Shown here piece by piece: positions 25,851-51,600 of a stretch of DNA of 64,000 bases (the first letter of the stretch is position 1; the number at the start of each line of letters is the position of its first letter). The notes below the pieces were generated by a model. The model did no database searches, was not told the origin of the DNA, and saw nothing but the letters and a program-made list of their open reading frames with translations. The stretch covers positions 310,001 to 374,000 of the forward strand of contig PTEX01000298.1 in NCBI GenBank assembly GCA_003342815.1, read 5' to 3'. Both the position numbers and the translations under genes were made by a program. This DNA is from Eudromia elegans. Lineage: Eukaryota; Chordata; Aves; Tinamiformes; Tinamidae.

Positions 25851-27675
25851 ACCTCTTCTACCATGCCCACCTAACTAGTGATGTACTCTATCTACACAAT
25901 AACTGTGCACTATAAGGGAGTAGGCTGTATTTTTAAATTGCATATAGAAAATTAGCCAGGATGTGTGGCACATTCCTTTCGGTTTGTTTCTATACTGTTT
26001 GTAATGTACAGTTTTTGTAACTATAAGATTGAAAAAGAGAATGTCTGTGTTTGGGCCAGTCTGTATATTCAATAAGAAATTAAAATATGATGGAGTTGGG
26101 TGTTTATTTTTTTTGCTTTCATAAAAGCAACTGGAAAAAAAATTAAACCTGCTCACACCATTGTGGTCACCATATCCTTTGACACCTGCAACGTTTTTTT
26201 CTTCTTGATCTCTGAAACAAAAAATTTCTAAAGATCTCTGTACAAGTTACAACTAAATATGGGGTTTTAAATGAAAAAAAAAAAAAGTGAGGAAAAAGAC
26301 TTAATTTTGCTTTAGGAAAAAGGGAGTTGGAAAGACATTCTCCAAAATTTACCAAGGCACTGAGAAATATTTTCAGTTGCCAAATTGACACTGTCAGGTT
26401 TGTGATCTCTGCAGTTTTCAATCACTCTTCCCATTACAAACGCATCGCACATAGAGAAAGCATTTGCAAGCAGCAGAAACCTGGGATAGCTCTCCCTTCA
26501 GTAGCTGACAAAAATGTAGTGTTTTCAATCTAGTTGTTTAATGTTATCAAATTTAAACCTAGGCATTGCAGACACAAAAGCCTATAATTTGTCTTGGAGT
26601 CCTGGCTAAATGGCAGGTAGCATAGTTAATACACACATTAGCACATGATAGCATAAGTGTACCTTTCATGACTATTGCTGTGTCAGAGAATATGACAATC
26701 CATTTTCTAAACTGTTTTCACATTTTGCAGGTTATAATTATTCTAGTAAATTGCTGTTTTTACATCATATTCTGTGTGATCTATAATTAAATTTAATATC
26801 CTAAGACTGCTGGTGTCTAGTTTGTCTATCTCCCACTTTCTTTTTCCATAAATGACAAAACAACTGTTTGGAAAATTAAAAAAATGTGCCTCCTTAGATC
26901 TTACATGGAATGTCTAGGCTGTAATAGTATAACCACTTAACAACAAAAGAGACAAAAAGATCTATCACAGATTTTATACCATATTTAGTTTACAGCGTGT
27001 GCTCTGCCTTTTGATATGCTTGAGAGGTATTTTTTAAATGGGAATTACAGTATGGAAATGGCTATCTTCTGCCAGATATATTTTTTTTTTTTTTTTTTTT
27101 TTGGCCTGGCTGTTTTTTTTTTTTACACCAGTTTTATGCCAGCATATTTCTGTAAGTGTCCAGGTACACTGGTGTAAGAAGGAAATCAAGCTGTGTCTTA
27201 AAGTCAATAACCTAAGCTGCCTCCATAGGAGACCGCATTTGAGAAGCAGGTCCAGGTTAGCAGATTAGCCATACAGAGCTTCTCAGATGCATCACGGTGT
27301 CCAATTTAGCAAGCAGAAAGCAGCATTTTAAATGAAACAAGAGGTGTCAGAGAGCGAGGCTCAGATCCTGCAAGGTCCTTCTGTCACGTACATCCCACTG
27401 ATGCTAATCCTCAAACTCAGGCCATGCTCCAACATCCAAACCCACTTTGAGTTAAGGAGTGGGAAAAATCCACAGAAAATTCAAGTAGGATTGAGCTGGG
27501 TGATTATCACTGCTTTACTCCCACCCCATGCACAGTGAGTGATTTAACTTCTCACCTGCTTGTTTTCCTCTTTTCTCTATGCAATGTGAACTATAATTGT
27601 GTATGTCAAACGAAGGAATGGTGAATAGATTATCTGCCTATCAGTACAATAAATGATTGAAATTGTTCTAACTGT
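25851..27675 (+). terminator. CALB1: CALB1 3' UTR with several poly(A) signals
   Basis: Non-coding and AT-rich after the stop. Candidate signals are ATTAAA at 26,079, 26,142 and 26,786, and AATAAA at 27,648-27,653. Cleavage after the 26.79-kb signal would give an mRNA near 1.85 kb before tailing, and after the 27.65-kb signal about 2.7 kb. That fits the roughly 2.0 and 2.8 kb chicken calbindin transcripts I recall. A run of 22 T at 27,081-27,102, ten other bases and then 12 T lie within the UTR. Which signals are used is inferred. Confidence 0.7.
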
Positions 27676-30089
27676 TCACTTGAAACCCTGGGTTTTGCCT
27701 TATTTTAACATTTTAGAAGTGGAAAGAAAAACACTCACCTTATACAGTAATAGATATGATATAATGTGACTGCTGAAACCACTAGGGTGGAAGGTGAAGC
27801 CTTTAACAAGCTTTGACAAAGAGTCATCACAGAAACTGCAATGTCGCTCTGAGCACATGTAAGGTTACCTGTCAAGGCTCTGTTTGCACTTCTACTATTG
27901 CTCTTATGCAGAAAATATACATAAAGCAGCTCAGTCATGTCCCTGCAGGATGTTTCATATAGTCATTTCTCCTAAATATAACCTGGATTAAAAGAGAGCA
28001 ATTTACCAGTACACTTTGAGCAAAAGTGTGGGTTGTATCAGTGCAATGCAAAGTACAGCAAATACGGCAAGGCCAAAACCACTGCGGAAACACGAGCGGT
28101 TAAGATCTTGGAAACGCTCCTGGACAGAGCTCTTTGTGCCAGGGTCACTGCAATAAGGTTCAGTGCAATGAGACAGCTAGGAGCTGACATACAGGTAGTT
28201 ACATGGGATCCACATTGCTCAAGTCATTAACTATCTGTCTAAAACCACTCATTTTACTACAACAGCACAAGCATGGTGAGTGCGCAGGCCATCAGCATAG
28301 CCCAGGGCTCACCCCACAGCAGAAGACAGGAGCAGGGCACAACCGAGAGCTGCAAAGAGACCCGCTGGCTGCAGAGACCTCATCTCCAACACCGGTATTT
28401 TCACTTCTGCTCCTAGTCAGAGTTGTGACCGCAGCACCAAGGCCTGCGCTGGGCTAGTCCCAACGCTTCATTCACTGCAGCAGGATGCTACTTACAAACT
28501 CACCACTGCTGCACCATCTAGTCTCACAAAACAGGCACACGTTGCTTCTAAAATTACATTTAAACTAGGATTATCATTAGATTATCCTAGCTTTTTCTGC
28601 CCAATCTCCCCTTTGGCATCATGCATTTATACCAAGCCCTCATCATCATCATTTCACTATTGAAGTATAACAAAATCCCCATCTACTTGCTACAAAGAGA
28701 CTCCCTATTTAGTCACCAAACTCTGTGCAGGTTTTTTGAAATGTTGAGCACCTCCAGATCCCTCTGAAACCACCCAAAGTTGATCTGCACTAATTAAGAT
28801 CAGGCCAAGGCACTAAAATCCCCCTGAGGGTCCACAGAAGATCTCCGCTCCCCAATAAGTTCATTGTGAACTAAAGCAAGTTCCCCGCAGGTGCAAAGCT
28901 GGCCTGAACCTCTCTGGTGAGGCAGGCAAAGAAGGAAAGAGAAATGTCCTATCGGCAGAACATCTGCATTAACACAAGGCAGACACAAGCTATGAGGAGG
29001 CTTCCAAGTCAGATGCCAGCAGACATTGGTATGGCTTGAAGTGTGAGTAAAAGGAGAGGACAACTCGACTGGGCTTCGCTTGAGGGAAGACACCCTGGAA
29101 CTGCTTTTCTACTCCCAACTTTCCCATCACCATGTATCAGTCTCAAAGCAGATGCAAGCATGGACAGCTGGCTGCGTGCAGGGAGGGAAGAAGCTTAGGA
29201 TAAAACACAACTTTTAAAAAATGGTGCAAATCTCAGTCTGCAAAGTCAGACTGCCTTGGAGCACTGCACATGTTGTCAGAAGAGGGGAACAGACAAACCA
29301 CTCAATTCGGAAAACCTAATAATCCCAAATGAAAGAAAACAATAAACTTGGCCCCTTTTTTGTGGCCTTCTTATAACTAAGTTGACACCTTTTTTTTTGG
29401 AATTAATGAACTTATAATGAACTACACACAGCAGAAATGCCATCTTAGAGCGCCTTCAATACTGACCTGTGAATGATAACGGAATCAAGGTTTCTACAGA
29501 CCTCTGCTAGTAAGTTTTCACTGCTTTCAGTCCCAAATTACTAGTGTCCTTCACTAGTCTAAGTAAGCCTTTTTACGCTGACATTCCCCTAGTCACACAC
29601 AAAAAGCAAATGAGGTTTTAGTTTCTTACTTTCATGAAGATTAAGTTAATCTATGATAAAGACAGAGCAACTCAGGAAGGAAAGATTCATCCCTAGATAC
29701 TATTTTTAAAGTTCAACAGAAGATAATTAACAGATTGAAAATGTCAGCAAAAGCTGCTACTGAGAAGGTTATATATCTCAAAACTTGCTATGTGGAAAAG
29801 ATTAGCTTAGAACATACATTCTTTACTATATACTAAACTTGGAAGTCACTTGCAAATTCAGAGCTTATAAACTGAACTGCAAATAACAGAGTTCCTTAGT
29901 TTTTCTTAGACTAACAATTCTGTCCAGGTATGGCATTCTTGAAATGCTACTGAGATTACAATATTAAAAATTACTTGTATATACTTGAATAATAGAAAAA
30001 TTCCCTGAAATACTAAAAATAAAACAAAACAGATCACATCATGGCTATGTCAGACATTACAGAGTAAAATTTTAATAATGTCAGAATAC
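27676..30089. other. CALB1-DECR1 convergent spacer
   Basis: About 2.4 kb lie between the last CALB1 poly(A) signal and the DECR1 poly(A) signal. The stretch 28.0-29.2 kb is somewhat GC-richer, but its open frames are short and unrecognised. A longer CALB1 3' UTR isoform could extend into this spacer. Confidence 0.6.
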
Positions 30090-30211
30090 TTTATTGAAAT
30101 CAGCATATAAAATGTTTTGAAAGCTATTCCTTAATAGGTCATTTCTAAATATTCATGATTTCAGTAGTTTGTTTCCAAAAACCAACACCAGGAACACAGT
30201 AAATTGGTACT
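30090..30211 (-). terminator. DECR1: DECR1 3' UTR and poly(A) signal
   Basis: The stop codon TAA reads on the minus strand at 30,212-30,214. An AATAAA on the minus strand (TTTATT at 30,090-30,095) follows after about 117 bases, so the 3' UTR is probably short, near 130-140 bases. Confidence 0.65.
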
Positions 30212-44723
<14,512 letters not shown>

Positions 44724-45075
44724 CTTCGCTGCCGGGAGCCAGGGGCGGAGCGGCGCTGCGAGGCGGTACCGCACCGGGGCCGGGACCGGAGCAGCCCCGA
44801 GACGGACAGTCCCGTTCGCGGTCGCCGCCGCGAGGGCGAGGGGCGCTGAGCGGCGCTGGGCACGGTCCGCTGGCCCCGCGGAGACGGTCGCGCGGAGCCG
44901 CCTGCGGCCTCCTTGTTGCGTCCCGGTCCCACTGCATGCGCGCCGCGACCTGGGCACGCGCCAGGCGGGTGCTGCCGGGGCCACCGGCTCCCGCCTCGGG
45001 ATCAGCCCCGCCGCCTCCCGGCCGGTGCGGGAGGAGGCTCGGGGCAAGCTGTGGCCAAACAGTGAAACCAGGCCG

Positions 45076-46339
45076 AGCGGCAGGGCCCCCCTTCCCTCTG
45101 CCTCAAGTTAAACAGCGTGCAGGGCCTTCAGGAAAGGCCCAAGCGGTCTGTGAAAGACGTGCAGGGACTATTTTGAGATGACAAGACCTTCAATCACCCC
45201 TGCCGGGCATATAGACCGCCACTGAATGTTGGCAGATTTTGCAGCACTTAGTTATTAGCCTTACACACCGTACAGTGGCCAAAGAAGCAGTAGTACCACA
45301 GCATTAAGTAGCAGTCACCACAGTATCACTACAGTAATCTTTTAAAAGTCTGGTGGGTGTTACAGAGCTGTTGTAAGTTCTGAATAAGAGAGAAAGAAAA
45401 AAAAAAAAAGCACCCTGAACAAAGGCAGACAGGGAGCAGACATTATTCAAGAGATGTCATAAAATAATTCCTACATTTAAAAAACTTCACTGTAATGAAG
45501 CTATCAAATAAGAGGAAGAAAGTTACAATGGCAGATTTTTAATGTACAGAAACATGAGAATAGGCCCGAGAGAACTGTTGTATTATAAAATAAGTAAAAA
45601 AAAAATTCCAACAGAATTTCAGGTGCTTTCCAGTGTCTTTGGCCACTGAATTTCAATTTCTCCCAGACCTGTTATTTTTGCATAGTAATAGGAAAGTAGT
45701 CTCAAAGACTAAGAATCAGACATTTTTAAAAATGTAATACTTAAATACTAGTAGTAACATTGGCCTAGCTTCCATGACAAAAATAAAACATAAATGAGGA
45801 TTGCCTTAATTTTAAAAGGAAATGAAATTTACTCTGCTTTACCATTCTTGCTTCAATTTGGAAAGGATTTATGGGTCAGTTGAACTATTACAGCATCAAG
45901 TCTCTGGTTTAAAGGAGATCAGGAGAGGAGGTCTGCATTGGGAAACATCTCACAGGATAAGCCCAGGAACTGCAGGTGTGTAAACACGTCACGGGCTGGA
46001 ACAGCGATTAAACCCAGTAACCCATAGAATGGCAAGATCTGAAAACATCTTTACTAGCAGCGCTCTGCTCCAAGTGCTTCAATAATCTTTTATGGCCTAA
46101 GAACTAACAAGCATACCAGAATCCATACACTTAACTTTATATATATTATAAATATTTTTAAAGATATTTTATCCTGAATTCTGCCCTGCCACCTCAGCTT
46201 TGAGGCTTACAAGCCAGTGCGGACACTCATGAGCGCCCTTGCAAGCAGCAGCTGCTGCTCTGCAAGGAATGCCACCAGCATTCCTTGGTTCACACGCAAG
46301 CCCACGAGGGAGAGGGAAGGCATTTCCCCGTCACCTTCC
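45076..46339. other. DECR1-NBN divergent spacer
   Basis: About 1.26 kb of AT-rich DNA lies between two separate CpG islands. It contains A-runs (around 45,399 and 45,598) and no recognisable exon or element. The two promoters are head to head but too far apart for a classic shared bidirectional promoter of under 1 kb. Confidence 0.65.
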
Positions 46340-47050
46340 ACCCAGATCCCGCCGCGGGCACGCGGACACCGCACGCCCCGCTGCTGCCGCCGCCGCCCAG
46401 GCAAGGACACGCGGTGAACGCAGAGGTCGCCCCGGGGAAGCCACATGGAAGGCGGAAGGGCCACGCGGCACTAACGGCCGTGTGCCGGCTGCCGGAATTT
46501 AACGGCGCCGCTTTGAGCCCCGCCCCGCGCGGAGGGCGGAGCTGCGGCGGCAGCACCCGCCCCGGGAGGGGCAGCGCGCATGCGCACGAGGCCGACGGTG
46601 CCGGAGCGCCGGCGCGGCGGCCCGGGTGGGAAGCGGCGGGGGGAAGGAGAGCTGCTCCCTGCCCCGCGGGCGGCGGCGGCGCGGGGCGACCTGGCAGCCG
46701 CCGCCGGCATGTGGAAGCTGGTGCCGGCCGCGGGAGCAGGTGAGAGAGCGCGGCGAGGCCGCGGCGGGGACGCTCCCTGCGCTTGCGCCGAGCACTGCCG
46801 TGGCTGCCGCCGCGCCAGGGGTGGCGCCGGGTGGCAGTTTGGGGAGAGGCTGGCCGAATAGCGGCGGTTCCCGCTGCTCCGCCGCGCTCTGTGCTCCGGT
46901 ACTGCGGTGCTCAATCGAGTCTCGGTTTGGGGAGAGGCTGCCCGAGGAGCGGCGGTTCCCGCTGCTCCGCCGCGCTCTGTGCTCCGGTACTGCGGTCCCC
47001 GGCCCCCTGCGCCGGCAGCAGCGGCGTGTCAGCCCGCCCAGCGCACCGAG
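46340..47050 (+). promoter_or_regulatory. NBN: NBN CpG-island promoter
   Basis: A strong CpG island covers the NBN 5' region, exon 1 and the first 300 bases of intron 1. No TATA box is seen near a plausible start. Many overlapping open frames on both strands are a product of high GC content. Confidence 0.8.
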
Positions 47051-48610
47051 CCCGCTGGTCTGCTTTGTGCGCAGAGCTGATACTCAGAAAGTAATAAAAT
47101 CTTAAGATACAAAGTTCAACACTTCGATCAAACTTCTTAAGGTTTTCCTGAGAGCTTTGCGCTGTTTTCAGTGAAGTGAGCTGTTTTTCTCATGTTTTGC
47201 CTCTCTTCAGGAGAGCCCTATCGGCTTCTGGCTGGCACAGAGTATGTGGTGGGGCGCAAGAACTGTGCCATTTTGATACAGGATGATCAGTCAATCAGCC
47301 GGAGTCACGCTGTGCTGACAGTAAGTCGTCCTGAGACCACCCTGGTAAGTAGCCAGCATTTTACAATGTTTCCAATATACCCTGTGTGTAACTGACCCTG
47401 CTGTGACTGTAGAGTTTCATGTCAGCTTCGCTGGTGTATTTCTTATGACTGGAAAGAAAACACTGATCACCTGTTTTTCCTTAATCTTGAATTCTTCTCC
47501 AGCTTGCAGCTTGTGTTGAGAAATTGAGTGCCATAGTTCCACTTGGGGTCCCATTTGGGCCTTCCTTCTATCCCCAAGTGAAGATCCATAAGAGTTTGCA
47601 CTAAGAGATTAATGTCAGAAAAGTTACACAACTAAATTTCCCTGTTTAGACAAGCTTTAGGTCTTGGTTCTGGAAGGTGTTCCAGTTGTCATCTTTCCAT
47701 CATGATACTTGAGGTGATGTTTGGCTACACATCAGTAATTGAATATTTGCTTAGAGAATTGTGGAAATACTTTTTTCCCAAGAAGGCTCAGCAAGCACCA
47801 TCTTGATATGACTTACATATTCTGATTTTTCCTGGCAGTTAAAACCACTCAGTGGGAGTTTCACTTTTGTAACAATGCATAATCTTTGAAAGAAAATATT
47901 TAAAATGTATTTGTCTATGTTATTAATGTAGTGAATAACTGTAGCGGAATTTCCTAAAAGCAAGCTGACTGTCTTCGCTGCTTATGAACTGACATCTGAC
48001 CATGACCGTATCTAACCTGCTATCAAGAAGTGCTGGCCTCACTGGGCTCTGCAGCTTGCAGAAGACCAGCACTGCTTATAGGAGGAAACAGGGTATCCCT
48101 TATTAGAGGCCATAGGTGCCATGTGACTCGGGCATCTGTGCCAGGACTAAGCAGCAGGTAAAAACATCAAAAATAAATTTTGGAGCCCTGCTAGATTGTG
48201 GTTGCAGAGGCTCTGAGGCCTTACAAAACCTCCAAAATATAGGATGTAAGAATTATTAAAGATCTGAAGCTAGAAATGTGTATGTTTTCCTTCCCTGCTT
48301 TGCAATAGGAAAAAAAAGAAGATGTACAGCAGCATCATTTGCCAGAATCTTTACTTAGGATAGTATCTTACAGGATTTTTCCTACATATCTACTGTTTTA
48401 TTTTATCTGATAACAGAAGCTTGTTTCTAGTTATCTAACAAGGCTTGCTTATGCTTGTTTTCAGAGCCAGTCTTTCTCAGGCCCTCTATTAACAATAAAA
48501 GATACCTCCAAATATGGTACCTTTGTTAATGGAACAAAGCTAGATGGCACTTCAAGGACTTTGCAGTCTGGTGACAGAGTCAATTTTGGAGTCTTTGAGA
48601 GCAAGTTTAG
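46709..48610 (+). other. NBN: NBN exons 1-3, FHA domain
   Basis: The protein begins [19 protein letters not shown]. The phosphopeptide-binding FHA landmarks are GRKN at residues 25-28 and SRSH at 40-43, where human has SRNH. Exon 3 supplies [10 protein letters not shown], the conserved glycine and asparagine turn. Exon 2 is 134 bases, exactly the human length; exon 3 is 146, one codon shorter than human. The donor after exon 2 is taken at 47,345 (GTAAGT). An earlier GTAAGT at 47,321 lies inside the coding part and would shorten the protein. Confidence 0.93.
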
Positions 48611-51600
48611 GTAAGAACTAGTTACATTGATAGTAAATTACCAGTTAGATGATTGCAGCTTTCAATAGGAATATTTTAGCACATTATGTAATGTTACAAG
48701 AAGATAAAACAATAAAAAATGTGAATTGCAAGTTTTTAGAAAGCAAAGGATATAAAAAAAGTATTATTTATTTATATTCTGAAGAGAGGGAAGTTTAGAG
48801 GAGAAGAGAGTTCTGTTGAGCTCTTTGTAGCTGTTGATAGTGTAATGAGAAAAGAAAATCACTGGAGGATTCTTTAGCCATCAGATGCTGTTACTGTGAC
48901 ATATGCCTGCTTCCTTTTTAATGAACAAAACTTACCATCCATTTTCAGATTTGATGTGCAAATGAGTAAATGGCAGTAAATGTATAGCAGCAGAGCAAAT
49001 ATATATAGTGGCAGATAAAGAAAATATTTACTAAAGTCCTCTAAAATATGTATTAGAGCAACCTGAATCTGGCCCTTTTTTCTTAAAATCCAACTACTCT
49101 ATTGCTGCTTCTATTATTTAATGGTAAAACAGCTTTTTTTTTCCCAACACTTTTTACAATAGTTTGCTTTGGATATTTTAGATAAATATTCCTGAAATGT
49201 ATAGGAACTCACGTCACAAAACCAAATACATTGTGAGTTTTGCACCTGAATGATTATTTTAATCTCTTTTTGCTTTAACGACTGAGGCAAACCAAATCTT
49301 GGACCCTGGTATGCTGTAATTCCGTGTGGAATACCATTTACATCTGCAAATGTAAATAGCCATATGGTCAAGAGTAAAGGCCATCAAAAATTACTTGAAT
49401 TTTATGAAACTTCTGTTTCTTAAGTATCAATTCATTTATTCTACAAACTCTTCTGTTAAACATACTTTTTGCCTCTAGAAGCACACCTTTGGGGAAAAAA
49501 TAACAAAAACAAAAAGCGGCCTTGCAGAGCTCTGGACGCACTCATGCCATGAGAGGTCTGCCACTTTCTTGGGAGCAGAGCATTTGAGTAGCCTCAGAAA
49601 CATTTTAGGCATCAAATCAAAATGCTATTTATTTTTTTCTGAATAAAAAACAATATTTGAATTCCTCAGTTAACTTTAAATCCTGATTCTTGTATCCTTG
49701 ATCCATGTAAGATGTATGAGGTTGTTGTGAGACAAATATAGCTAAGTCATCTCTCTTCTCAATTCTTCATTGAAACTATAAAGATAATTCTCTTATGTTT
49801 TTAACTTGCAGAGTAGAATATGAGTCTCTAGTTGTCTGCTCCTCATGTTTAGACATGGCTGGAAAAACTGCTCTGAATGAAGCCATCCAACAGCTGGGAG
49901 GCCTTGTAGTCAACGAATGGACCACTGAGTGTACTCATCTTGTTATGGTGTCAGTAAAAGTTACCGTTAAGGTATGTTGAGCTTCTGAATATTGATGGAG
50001 TTGCTTTGTAGTTTCTCTGCAAATGGGAATGGTTATGTTCTAGGCCTGCTCAAGACTCTGGGAAAGATGCATTTGACTTTACTGGACAATTTTTTCCTTT
50101 GCAAAGCAATAAAATAGTATTCTTTTTTTTCCCCTCAAGTTTAGAAAGAGGTGGATGTTGATGAAAGGTTGAAGAGAAGATGAATAAAGCTTTAAATAAG
50201 AGAGAGTAGGCAGGCAATGGAGAAAGATAAACATACATCTCTGTTTCAAATCAAAATGTCATTCTTAAATCAGCTAAAACTGAAAAGGAGAAGAAATTTT
50301 GTTTGAAGACTTACTAAAAGAAATGAAATTTACATTCTCAAAACTTTGCCTTTCCTCCCCGCACAATGTTGCTGTATTGTACAATAACCTGTCAATAATA
50401 ACCAAAAAAAGCTGATCCTCATTTTTTTTTTGTTAGCGAGTCTGTCCTTATATTCTACTAAGTGTCTGCACAGTTCAGTTCCAGAGTCCCTGAGCATGAG
50501 AACTGAGGGCTTTGTCAGAAGGGGTGGATCGTTTCCCACTGTGCTTGTGCCGCACCTCCTGTGCTCGCCATGCCTTCCAGGCACCCACACAGAAATCGGG
50601 ATGAGAGACCCTCATCTGCAGGCGTGCAGAAATCAGCATACAATAAATACAAAAAAAAAAGGCAAAATTAACCCACTTCTCAACAGCAAAGTCAAAGTTT
50701 TATTCATTTGTGCAGCATTTTCCACGTTTGAGATCTTATACAGCTAATGTCAGTTGAAACATATTCTAGATGAGCTTTTCAATGCAGTAAATTTATTTTC
50801 CATCTTTTCAGACTATATGTGCTTTGATTTGTGGTCGACCGATTATAAAACCAGAGTTTTTTGTTGAATTAACCAAAGCTATACAGTCCAGACAACATTT
50901 GCCAGCTCCTGAAAGGTAAGTATCATATTTTCACTGTCACAGAATTAAATTTATGGTAATTAAATTACCAAATAAGTATACATTTATTTGTTCAACTTTA
51001 ACAAACAATGTGAAGTACAGTAATTTTAGTTGCAGAGGAATGCTTAATATGAAACAAAATTTAAATTCTGAAGATCTTTTTGCTTTCATCTCTAGAGTAT
51101 ATATTTATAAACATCTACCTCTCTCTCCTTTTCTCTCATACATATATATGTTGACTTTTGATATTTATTATACATATAGAAATGTTACTACTTCTGCATT
51201 GGAATTTGTTGTCAGAGGTTGCTCTAGCAATCTATGTGGTAATATGTTTGAAATGACCTTTATACTTGTTTGAGAGCAGATACATTAAAATCAGTTTTAT
51301 GAAAGAAATTTTTATAAAAGAAAAGCTTATTTCAATATGAAAACATATTTTATATAATACTGTTTTAGGGATTAAGTTAACATAAAAGGGTAATTCTTAT
51401 GTTGAAATAAAGAAATATTGCAGAATAGCCCTTCTGGTCACTTTTTCCATGTAGACAAGTCTAAATAATCCTGTTATTCTATGAGAGAGTTTTGACCTGA
51501 GCCCTTAATTCAACCATTTTTATCATGAAGAAGGAGACTCTCTACTTTTTTTTGTATGAACACATAATTTATGAAGGTAAGAAATTCTCATCATATATTC

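Noticed and set aside
46239-47105. Several open frames of 90-160 codons on both strands at the NBN promoter
   Set aside because: They are CpG-island composition artefacts, some lengthened by the 72-bp duplication. None matches a known protein, and the supported coding exon is 46,709-46,739.
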